Origin: Isoetes taiwanensis | Lineage: Eukaryota; Streptophyta; Lycopodiopsida; Isoetales; Isoetaceae | Direction of reading: 5' to 3' | NCBI GenBank assembly: GCA_021234155.1 | Contig: JAJEKV010000238.1 | Location: 560,001 to 624,000, forward strand | DNA: 64,000 nt | Shown: one piece after another, positions 46,166 to 56,348 of the stretch | Layout: each line of letters starts with the position of its first letter | Position numbering within the stretch: position 1 is the stretch's first letter | The notes under the pieces: model-generated | What the model was told of the DNA's origin: nothing | The model's input: the letters and a program-made list of their open reading frames with translations, nothing else | Databases searched by the model: none | Made by a program: the position numbers and the translations under genes

Positions 46166-48736
46166 AATCCATACCAGCCTTATTTAGTTTTGGTATTAAT
46201 TTAAGCCAGTTACTGAATCCTAGATGGCTGATTGCTGATAACTGGTCGGGTTTTCTCAGCATTTCCTTTTCTATCAGCAATGCATGTACCATGGGATTTT
46301 TGATGCAGCATAAGAGTGTTTGGACTGCGTAGCTTGGACATGAGATTTTGCTAACAGCATACCCTATGGGTCCAAGGTCCTTATTCCAAGTTGGTGGCAG
46401 AAACTCCACCTGTGCTTGTATTTCTTCATCTTCCTGAAATATCATTTAGATTTCTCAATATAGTTGGAGAATAAAAAGTATTGCTCTTACTGTTATCAAC
46501 AGATAAAATGCAGCACTGATAAGACCAATGCAACGAAATTTCTAAAAAAAACCCGGAGTCAGCTAGTCTAGTCATCAGACCTACTAGCCAATCATACTAC
46601 CTTAGTCAATCCTTCAGTAGTTTTATCGTTCCGTACAATAATTGAGCTCATTAAGGACGGTGCATTTTACCTTGATTACCAAGTCTACTGACTTAAAAAA
46701 TATTTACCTTCTCTACACATTAGAGATCAGATTATTGAAACCACTATGTTATCTTTTGTGGCCTAAAGACCATGATTGAATCTTGCACATCACAATGCAC
46801 TTATAACCCTTAGTTTGTAAGTTATCCCTAGGCTCCATTAAGGTACCTTTAACTAAGTAGATATTTTCTTTAGATACAGCTATTTCTTTTTATGCAGGGA
46901 AACAGCAATAGAAGAGATAAAAGAGGATATATCTTTCATAGCCTTAAAAAATCCTTTTTCTCCTTCATTGCTATATCAGTTTCCTTCTTAGATACAAGAA
47001 ACAGAATATAAGGCTATTTTCTAGCCATATCTCCATGATTTTTTACTTATATTTGGTTGTCTCTATATCTGCCCTTTACTTTTCAGCCCTGTGATATCTA
47101 TTTCAGCATAGAGTTTTACCTGTACATTCCATCTATGTTGTTAAACTACTGAAGTACTTTCAGCCTAACAATGCCTCCCAAAGCACTGCTCGAACCATAT
47201 CCAAAAAGGGATTAAACTGTCATTTAATTATATGGAAAAAACATAGTCAACAGTAATAGATATATAGATCCAAAAACAAACGAGTTTTTTGCAGCCTCAT
47301 ACATATTTTTTTGACCTGCAATATGCTTTGTATTCTGTGGACACAGAGTAAAATCAGCAAAATACTTTTGTGTCTCTATACTCATAACTTACAGTTTATG
47401 TAACTAGAAGAGTACTAGTTTTTTTTGGGGAAAAACTGGAACTATAACAAAAATACCATAAGTCTTTAAAAAGAATTTTTTTTTGCTTCCTTAAGAAGGC
47501 GTCCACTTGACTGCACCAGCCTGCACTACTTGGTATTGAGAGTTTTTTTTGCACTATTCTTGAGCTTGTAATACTGATCCACACATCCTTCTGAGCTAGA
47601 ACACTTCATAACAGCAAAAAACAGCACATTGGGGAAAGAAAAACCATGTACCTGCAGCCAACCATGCAAACATTAGCGATATACTTGGTATTGATGCAAG
47701 GGCCAGAAGGTACGTTTGGTTTTTCTTGGCTTATCGCCCTTTACCAAATGTACCATTTTTGCCCTTGATTAGTAGTAGCTGTTCAAAGAATGCATATATC
47801 AAAAGCTCGGAAAATCAAACAAATACCATATCTGTTACCTTAGCAGATATGTGTCCTTTTATAAGACCATATTTTACTATTTTCTTCAATCCAGATGAAG
47901 TATTTTTAAACTAAAACTTCCAAAAGTTAGTCTAAAATAACCTGTAAATCTTCTTCTTCAGAGGAAACTTCATCGCCAAGTTGGGTTTCAGGTACAAACG
48001 AATCAGCAGCTCCTCTGTAGGATCCAGCTGCTCTTTTATTGAAACCACCACCTCTTTTGGTTACATAACCGTCACTATATCCCCTTCTGGAATCAAATCC
48101 CCTACCACTACCTCTTCTCTCCATATCTAAAGCTTCCAATCTCACAGAATTTTTACACCATAGAATTTCCCTATCAGTTTCCCAAGTCGGCTCTTCTTCT
48201 TCTTCAGCACTACTATAATCTGATAGGCTCTGAGACGAACTCATCTTCCTTATGGTATACGTTTTACCCGGGAAAAACCTATGCCTTAAAGACCGACTGC
48301 ATGTCAGCTCTGCAATTGTTTTCTTCAAAAAATGCTGACGGCTTCTACATAACTTCCTTTTCTTTTTCTTCCTATACCTGGTTCTAGATTTCGCAGAAAG
48401 GAGGAAATAGCCATACTGACCTTTTGGGGAACAACCCATCTGCTCTTTGCTGGCCGGATGCATTTACTTCCGGCGGCCTGCCATACCACCTCCTTGCTCC
48501 GCCACTTTAGCTATACGAAATGCTTTTAGGGTTTTTTTAACAGTTAAGTTTTTGAGACCTTTGACTAAGTTTTTCATAACTCCATTTAATGGTTAAGAAA
48601 ACATATTTGGGGTAGCCATATGGGGTTTTAACCTAGACACCTTTGTATTCCATTTTTATCTCTTCATTCTTACAAAGCAAGGAATTAAATCCATAATAAA
48701 CCATTAAGCTTAGGTTTTATGCCATTTATATTACAT

Positions 48737-48774
<38 letters not shown>

Positions 48775-48775
<1 letters not shown>

Positions 48776-49077
48776 ATAGATTCAAGATAAAAAATAATTA
48801 CATTAGCTCACTGGGTATATTGGTTAAAGTATTCTTATTAGGACATTGAGTTATTTTGGTAGAGGTTCGAGCCCCCGTCTTAGGCAACGCCATATAGAGG
48901 TTCGGCATTCCCTCAAAGCCTTAGGCGAAATCGTATTTCATATTTCAAAATCATTGGCGCCTCCAATCATAAATGATTATAAGCGAAACGAGAGGTGCTC
49001 ACAGGCCCCAAGATACGATCTGGGTCGTAGGATCGATGAATCCGACGATTGTGGTAGTCCAGGGTGCACCTCGTTTA
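48775..49077 (+). repeat. tRNA-derived SINE-like unit (right)
   Basis: Copy of 30662-30977 with the same A-box and B-box elements (CACTGGGTATATTGGTTAAA, AGAGGTTCGAGCCCC). Confidence 0.55.
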
Positions 49078-49647
49078 GAATATGTAGCAAAATAACAGGG
49101 GTTCCAGGGGGATTTGATATAGATGTAAAAAATAACAATTCTTGAAACCATAGACCATATATCCCTAACACAATTGAATGGGTTGTTAACAGGGCAATAA
49201 GTTAAACATTGGGCATAACACTATTTAAGGTGAATGAGTTCCGGCCTGGTAAACGGAGGCATGTTTTTCCACAATTGGGTCATAGCAGCATGGCCTTCAA
49301 ATGATGTAGAATAGAAATTCTTTAGCACCAAGCAATAACAGACTTTTGTATTTTATTATTGTCTAATCAATGATTAAGATAGTAGATAGGAGGTCTACTT
49401 CTGCATGGGGATTTTGGCAAAATTCAAGGGTATAAATAGCGCAATTGAAGTAATTATCAAGAAAGGTCAGTGGTTGCACACTTGAGCGTAAAACACATGA
49501 AGCATCAAAATAAGCACCTTCCAAAGATAACATATCAAGCTGGCAATGCCAACTCATCTTATGAAGTGCCAAAGTGGTGCGCAAAGGCTTGGATCCCTCA
49601 AGGTGGCATGCCTTTATTGGCTTCGTCTAGACCATGCCCGTCAGAGC

Positions 49648-49808
49648 ATGGTCTAGTGGCAGGATCTTAAACTATCACACCTGAGGTTACGGGTTCATAC
49701 CTAGCCATTATTGGTCTAGTAATGGGGACCTTAAACATTCATTGCCTTGAGGTCACGGGTTCAAGTACAACCAACCGGTCCTGTGGTAGAGACCTTAAAC
49801 CTGCCATA
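49648..49808 (+). repeat. row of three tRNA-like heads (right)
   Basis: Copy of 31556-31715. Sequence identity is essentially complete across the three modules, and differences begin again just after, where TACTCGATAATC replaces TAATC. Confidence 0.55.
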
Positions 49809-52207
49809 TGTACTCGATAATCACATGCAAAGCAAACTCCTAGCATGTCGTGCATAGGTAGTGGTTTGGCTTCCATGTGCAACTCCCAGCATATCGCGCC
49901 TAGGTAGTGGTTTGGCTTCCATTGATGTAGAATATACTCATGGTGTGATGGCGGATAGAATGACGTCCTTTAATATAAAAAGGATACTAGTACCACCAAG
50001 ACTAAGGTGTCAATACAAAATTATTAGGCAAGGATAGGGTAGCCATTTAAGGCTGCAACACAAAATTGTTAAGCAAGGACTGGTTTTTTTCTCTTTCAAG
50101 TAACCCATTAAGATCTCAAACAACCAAATGGGAACTATAACTTATATCGTTAAAAGAAGAATTTTAATGACCATGTGGCATCCAGAAACCAACGCTCATA
50201 TGATCAGTTAGCCTTCGAAGAAACAGAAAGCTCATTACACAGAGCTAGGCGGACAAGGGTCGGGTCCGTGTTTGGAACATGTTGTATGGTGATCTGGCCT
50301 GTATGATAGAATATGCCTTATGGTAGATTACAGAAAGAAAATCCGATAAGGGAGAAGATATTGATAAACAGAGACACTGGAAAAGAGGGACAAAGAAGAA
50401 GATATTGATAAATCGAGACTGAAAAAGAGAGGTAAGACTTTGGTATGTGGAGCGAAGAATGTGCTGAAACGAGGATTGTTGAATGCTAGAGAAGATGCAA
50501 CTGCATTGAGCCATTAAGTACAAGGTAAGTGGAAGACGAATGAGTTAACAAATGCTTTGCTTAACTGTATGAAGATTACATGTTAAACAGAAATGAAACT
50601 CTTTTTGGTTCAAACAATCATATGCACAAAATTTGTTGTATAGTACTAAGTTCTTTGGCATATATAATGAGTTTCCTTTTTTTTGAGTTCTGCTACAAGC
50701 TAATGAATTACTTTATCTTATGGTGATGCTAGATTTTCTCTTATTCTTTCCATCTGTGTGCAAGTATGCCATGCTTGCTTAGAAATAAAGATGATTTTTG
50801 GTTTGCCAGGGTCATAATGGACATCATATTTTCTGGTGAGTATCTGTTTATCATAGGTCGTACTTCATGGAAGGATTATGGGAGGAACAAATAATGATAT
50901 TGAAATAACATTTATTTTTTGAATAATGAGTTTTCTATCACCTATATGCGTCCATATTTTTCTACATAGCGGCAGGCACTATTCGCTGTGTTGACGACCT
51001 TACTTGACCTTCACCATTGACCTGAGTATCTCCATCATATTTTCTTGAGTATTTGCAAGCAAATGCTTGAGTATTTAGTGTAAATATTAACAGGTCTGTG
51101 CAAGCAACAAATAATTGAGTATTATCGCTAGAAATAAAAACAGGAAAGGCAAGTTGCTTGTTTGTTCCAACCTGCACTATAGGCATGCAAAACGAAACCC
51201 AGATTACACTCACATCATTGTACGTACCATGTCTTGACATATTGGAATGTCTGGATGGATGTGGAGGGAGGGAGGGAGGGAGGGAGAGATGTGATATGGA
51301 GCATGCTAGGGGGAGTGATCCAAAAGCAAGGGATTAAGGCAATGGGGTATAAGGATACCAATGGTTACAAGAATTGACAAAAGGGGCAAGATATTATATT
51401 CAAATATTACAAGCAAAAGAATAGGGCGAAATATCCTTCATGCAACTATATTTACAAAAAAGGGATGATATTTCAAAATAAAAGATAAGGAAAGTCTCAT
51501 GCAACTATTTTTGCAAAAAGGGGGACGATTTGAGACCAGAATAGCGTGAAGATTCTTTATTAGGGAAAAAGAGGTTGAACTGCTATTAGAAGGGGGTTGT
51601 CACGCAGATCAAAATCGAAAAAAGATCCCTTTCATCAAATCCGCACCAAACAAACCCGGTCTATGCTTATTTGCTTCCTATTCGACTCGTAGATTCGATT
51701 CGCATGCTGCGGTCCAGATCCGATCCAACTTAAAGTATCGACAAATGATTGAGGATCCTGTAAGCGGAGCCTTAATTGCGACCTTCTTTGTGAAGTCCGA
51801 GATTGGTTCTATTTCTTACCATTGGCAGTTGTGATTGAACCCATCCAAACCCAAAGCTGTTGTAGAACGGATTGATCTTGTGCTGAAGGGAAATAGAATT
51901 CCTTTCGCCCTAAATCTCTTGGGAATTACCTTAATCTTTGGATCCGGTTGGGTGGAAACTAGATGCTCCATAGCTTGGTTGTGGAGACCAAGTACCTTTG
52001 TTCTTGAGCAGAGCTGTTATAAGACTCTGAGGATTATTTCTTCTGCTTTCTATCTATTTAACTGTTGAACAAAGTGGATAACATCTTTAAGAATCCTTAA
52101 AGCATATCAAGATGAAATTGTATTATTACGTCTGTGAGACCGCCAAACCTATAAGACGTCCAAACTAGTACATCATCAGTTATAAAGCAGATCATCTAAT
52201 GCATCAT

Positions 52208-55200
52208 TCATAATGCATCCCCCACTCCCCCAATCTCTTCCTCATCCATCTCCTTCACATCCATTGTTTTCATGCACCCTTCCCTGTAGTCTAAAATATC
52301 AAATATACAAGCTCTTGTCTGAGTATCTGGGAAATAAAAAAACTCAACAAGGGTGCTAGCTTGCGTACCATGTTTAATGCGTAAGTCGGCATAACCTGGG
52401 CAATAAAGAAGAACATGTGCCTCATCTTCAAGTGCCCTACCATTGCATATCCTACACGATCTAAGCTCATACAGGATATCACTCCACCTGCCTATTTCAA
52501 CCCCGAGCCTGTGCAAACTTAATCTCATCCTGCAGATGGCATGTCTATATTTAACAGAAATATTTTCTTGCGAGTACTTGCCCCCTTGTAGCATAGGGTT
52601 GATATGATTCCTGTAAAATTTCTTTCTTAACTGCACCTTCCCTCCAACACACACGGTTGACATTCACCATGACTCAAGCCGGTATATCATCTTTATAAAC
52701 TTCCAATAGAACTTTATGTACATAGTGGAGAGTCTAGCAAAGTGCTTCTACTTCCAAAGAGAACATTCCACCAGGAGCATATCATACGAAGTCTGCATTT
52801 TTGTTCCAAGCTCAATGCAAAAAAATCTTTTCTGTATTTTTTCAATTTTCTTCCATCTATCTGAGGCCAAACCTGGCCCCCAGACCTCACACTGCACCAT
52901 TGATTGCATTAATGCAATGTATAAATGCTTCTTTATGTTAAAATTCCATATATCCAATTTCCTATACTTACGGTACGTAGCATATACGGCCTCAAGCCCA
53001 CCATCTACTTTTTGCTCAGCTGCTATGCTCCAATTCTGGCTTTTGTCTACAAGAAGGCCAAGATATTTATAAATATCCACAATATCAATGGGCTTTCCTT
53101 TGTAGGACACCGTTACATGGTCTACATTGGTAGCCCCAAACACTATTATCTTGGTCTTTAGTCATATTAACTCGCATGCTTTTTTGTATCACAGAAGTCA
53201 TTCAAGACATCCAAATGCCTTTGTAAGCCTGTCGCACTCCTAGATAGCAGAACAACATCATCTGCATACAACAATTGTAGAATGTATCCATTTAGGGGCG
53301 TTCCATCACCACCATTCTGAATTATCCATTCTTCCAATTGATCTGTGAAAAGACTAAAAAGTGTAGGTGATAGTGGGCAGCCTTGTTTAACGCCCATGTT
53401 GCTTTCAACGAATATCTCACTCGTGTGGGAAAAGAGAGCTGGACTAGTACTTTATCATAAAGTTTCATCACTGCTTGTCTATATGCTCGAGGGACCCCAA
53501 GAGCTATCATTCTGTCCCACAAGTGGACTCTACCAACCATATCAAAGGTTTTCGAAAAATCAACAAACAATGCATACAAAGGTTTCCTCTTACCAACTAC
53601 AGAATCCATCATGGCTCCCATGGTGACTAGATGGTCGATTTTACACTTTTTGACCCTAAAACCTGCTTGCCCTATGGCCCTCACATTATTATCATTCGGT
53701 AGTTATTCGGATTAGCTGCATCACCTGCCTTATGGAGAGGAACCGCCCTGTTGATTTGCCATATGCGGGGGAAGCCTTCACGCAAAACAGCATTGAACAG
53801 TTTCACTAAAACCTCTGACACTCTGTCACCTATCCATTTAAACATTTCAACTATAAGCCCGTCGGCATCTACAGCCTTGCGATTAGATAGCTTTCACAAC
53901 CCCCCATATATGTCCTCCAAAACAAACATAAACTATCATCATATGTGTCATCCATTTTCGTGTCCACCCGTGGTACATAATACAACTGTTTAATGTGTCG
54001 CATCAAAACATCAACTTCTATCAATGTATTTTTTTTTTGAGGTGGTTTTAGCCTATTCCAAAACTTTTTTGGGTATGCAAGCAACTCCATTACTATTTGC
54101 TCATGTTTCTTATGCAAATAGCTTCTCCTCTTTCCCTTAATCATTTTGATATATTCTTTCCTTGCTTTAGCCTTTGCATCTCCCCTTGCTAGTTTAAACT
54201 TTTTTCTTTGCATCCTACATTCATGGTCAAACCATCCATTACAAGGCATCCCCAATCTTTGCCTGTTTGAAATGAAGCATGTATTAGCAGATTCAAGAAC
54301 CATCTGAGTGAGAGTATAACTAAGGTCTACCGCCCTATGTGGCCAAGAGATGGTAGAAGCCATTTTTTCACAACAGTCCTTGTACCCTTGAGATTTGTCA
54401 TATCTCATAACAAGTTTAAGGGATGCTCGTGGCGCCTCAACATGTGCAGGCATACCTACAATACAGACGACAAGAAACAAAGGCTCAAGGTCTGATTCAA
54501 TATTATCTTTTCCAATAGCAAAGCTAACCACTTGTTGGGCAAAGGAAGGTTTTGCTAAAACATGATCTACCACACTTGTTTCTCTACATGTATATGACCC
54601 TGTGTCTAGGAACTTGTTCGTACCATTGTAAATTACCATATTTAAGCCACTGCAAAGTGACAGTACATGGTGCCCCTGCGGAGAAGACCACCGTATTTTG
54701 TCAGCTGAATTTCTACCCCAACCAGTTTCTGCCAATTCGCTATCATCTAACATTTCCAGCCATTCTGGATCACCTTTGGTACTAACCATGGCAGCTTGTC
54801 TTTGTGAGGTCCGTCCATTAAAATCACCCATTAATAAAACATCACATGTGTCCCCAAATGAAAAAACATCTTGCTCCAACTGTGCAAATGGGTTATCTCT
54901 ATCCAATTCCCCCGAATTATACATTGGAGAGCCTCTAGGTGGGAAATAGCACCCAGGAATGTAAATGTTATCAGATTGCCCAGGCACGACAATCCAGATA
55001 GTCTAAAGAGATGCCTTTGCATATAAAACTGTAACTAGATGCACAAACTCATTCCTAACAAAACATGCAATGCCACCATAGCTTTTGTACCTCCACCCTT
55101 TGGGAGACCACACAGAGTGTACTAACTTAAATAATATCAGGCAGACCTAGACCTGATTCTTCATGCTCACCTGTTTCAAGAAAAAAAATCAATATCTGCA

Positions 55201-55260
55201 TTGGCTAATATACTGCTCATAGTAACTGTTTTTTCCTTTGTCAAAGTGTTGATGTTCTAG
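52208..55260 (-). pseudogene. LINE ORF2: endonuclease and reverse transcriptase
   Basis: The apurinic-type endonuclease is visible as LLMGDFNGRTS (about 54815-54845) and VVDHVLAKPSF (about 54545-54580). The expected SDH near its end reads SDLEPLFL, so the catalytic His looks lost. RT motifs follow in another frame: QAGFRVKKCKIDHLV, ALFVDFSKTFD (motif A), GVKQGCPLSPTLF (motif B) and LLYADDVVLL (motif C, about 53250-53280). After RT come KYLGLLVDKSQNW and a C-terminal CRICNGRALEDEAHVLLYCP zinc-finger-like block (about 52400-52460). At least four frame changes occur. Confidence 0.88.
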
Positions 55261-55270
55261 CACACTACCC

Positions 55271-56053
55271 TTATGCGAGATCTTTACCAACCGCACTTTC
55301 TACTACCACACGCCCCCTCCTCCAAACGACTTTTTGACCATTCTTCTTGGCTTCCGTAGCCGTATATTTCAATAACTCTTTTTTGTGCTCTTCATATTGA
55401 CCCTTTATCAGGTCCTCATTCACCCAAATTCCCTCATCTTTTAACAATGCTTTTTTGCGCAGTACTTCTGCCTTTGATTCCTTCTGCCTTTGATTCCGTG
55501 TTTGCAAACTTGATCACAATATGGTGGGCTTTTTCAGCAGGTTTTCCAACTCTAAAAGCTTCCAGGATGCTACAATTTGGACATTGCATCAGAAAAAAGA
55601 AATTACTAATTTTAGACATAGTATTCTCCTTCAGCTCTTCTGGTGGGACGCCCACCAGACGGACATTAAGAGCTCGTTCCGCTTATCTTGATCCTCCATG
55701 AAAGCTGCAAGTGCTTTGTTATGCTACTCCCGAGCTTCCATGAAAGAGGCTAGTTGTTGCTGCACCCCGTCCATGTGATCTTCGTCATCTCCATCGGCCT
55801 TACATTCATCATCATTTTCTTGCGTAAATTCAGCCCATATTTGCCCCTTAAACTCATTAAGCTCTGCCCGCATTTGGTTTTTAAAATCCTCCAATTCCAC
55901 TTTCGTTTGGTTCAGGAAAGTTTGTTTAAGATCCTGTATACAAGAATCTATTGCAACTTTCAATGCAGCCTGTATTGCCCGTTGCATGGCTGTGAAGGCA
56001 GGATCAAAATAGCAACATGGCTGGTTCCTCTTAATGGTCTGTAGAGATGCCAC
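55271..56053 (-). pseudogene. LINE ORF1: coiled coil plus RRM-like RNA-binding protein
   Basis: Three frames continue one another. The first (from 56053) is a coiled coil with acidic end (FLNQTKVELEDFKNQMRAEL). The second has the ORF1 signature MGVPPEE and AFRVGKPAEKAHHIVIKFAN. The third has RKKALLKDEGIWVNEDLIKG, the usual C-terminal part of L1-like ORF1. Frameshifts near 55720 and 55500 break the protein. Confidence 0.78.
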
Positions 56054-56348
56054 AGAAAGTCCCGATCTACAGAGAAGGAGAGGGTTTTGGGGGGTGGGGG
56101 GTGGTGGGGAGGGATAGATCTCCTATCTCGTATTCAAATTTATCTTAATATTATTGCCAATATTAATGCCTCTTGATTCATGTTGAGTGGATTAGAATGT
56201 ATATGACACAATGTGCTCAAACAAGACCAATTGTATTTTACTCATTGAGAGATCTTGAACAAAACAAGCATCACGCAAAATGGAACCAGCACTACAAATG
56301 CTTCATGAACAAGAGCAACGTTATGCAAAACTTGTATGTCATGCCCTC

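Larger units (their letters stand above)
36973..48463 (-). pseudogene. Penelope-like reverse transcriptase polyprotein, interrupted
   Basis: Exon 1 is 48463-47942 (174 codons), exon 2 is 46433-46166 continued at 40768-39492 (515 codons) and exon 3 is 39033-36973 (686 aa). All introns are phase 0 with GT-AG ends. Exon 1 is basic, then acidic and RG-rich. Exon 2 holds a Cys cluster (CPYFKCGC) and a Gln/Asn/Lys-rich end. Exon 3 is the RT: the pre-RT FRKGLNHIP, VDKASNN and LPYLLGLFKAHKKEYR (the Penelope-type YgLpKiHK..lRPI region), motif A VADITKCYESIP (Asp codon 37920-37922), motif B GIPMGFSCSPNWCNIYL, motif C YRYMDDLL (37486-37497) and then FLNMTI. Two lesions are visible: the copia insertion, and TAG as the last codon of exon 2 (39492-39494). 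The RT domain itself has no stop. Confidence 0.8.
36761..48740 (-). mobile_element. Penelope-like retroelement, split by a copia element
   Basis: Without the copia insertion the element spans about 6.6 kb. In its own direction it has a leader (48740-48464), three coding exons with two introns, and a 210-bp 3' region (36972-36761) with a strong hairpin. The 5' end abuts a 34-bp A-run (T-run on the element strand). Retained introns, a flanking partial copy in the same direction, and RT motifs of the Penelope type support the class. No GIY-YIG endonuclease is visible at either end of the protein, so it may be one of the endonuclease-deficient lineages. Target-site duplications could not be defined. 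Confidence 0.78.
48741..52539. repeat. right copy of the 3.8-kb repeated block
   Basis: Direct repeat of 30632-34453, about 18.1 kb away. It begins with the A34 run at the outer edge of the Penelope-like 5' end. Unlike the left copy it continues without a break into the full LINE beyond 52539. It contains the GGGA microsatellite (about 51263-51286) and the same unrecognised frames (50962-51240 - identical to its partner). Confidence 0.9.
52100..56120 (-). mobile_element. near full-length LINE, L1-like, degenerate
   Basis: About 4.0 kb on the minus strand. It has a C-rich leader (about 56120-56054), ORF1 with coiled coil and RRM-like parts, ORF2 with endonuclease, RT and a C-terminal zinc-finger-like motif, and a short 3' UTR ending near the AT-rich stretch at about 52100-52120. 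Frameshifts interrupt both ORFs. Its 5' end lies about 230 bp beyond the PRMT7 stop codon on the same strand. The 3' end, and DNA beyond it, are shared with the left block, so the duplication included flanking DNA. Confidence 0.85.
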
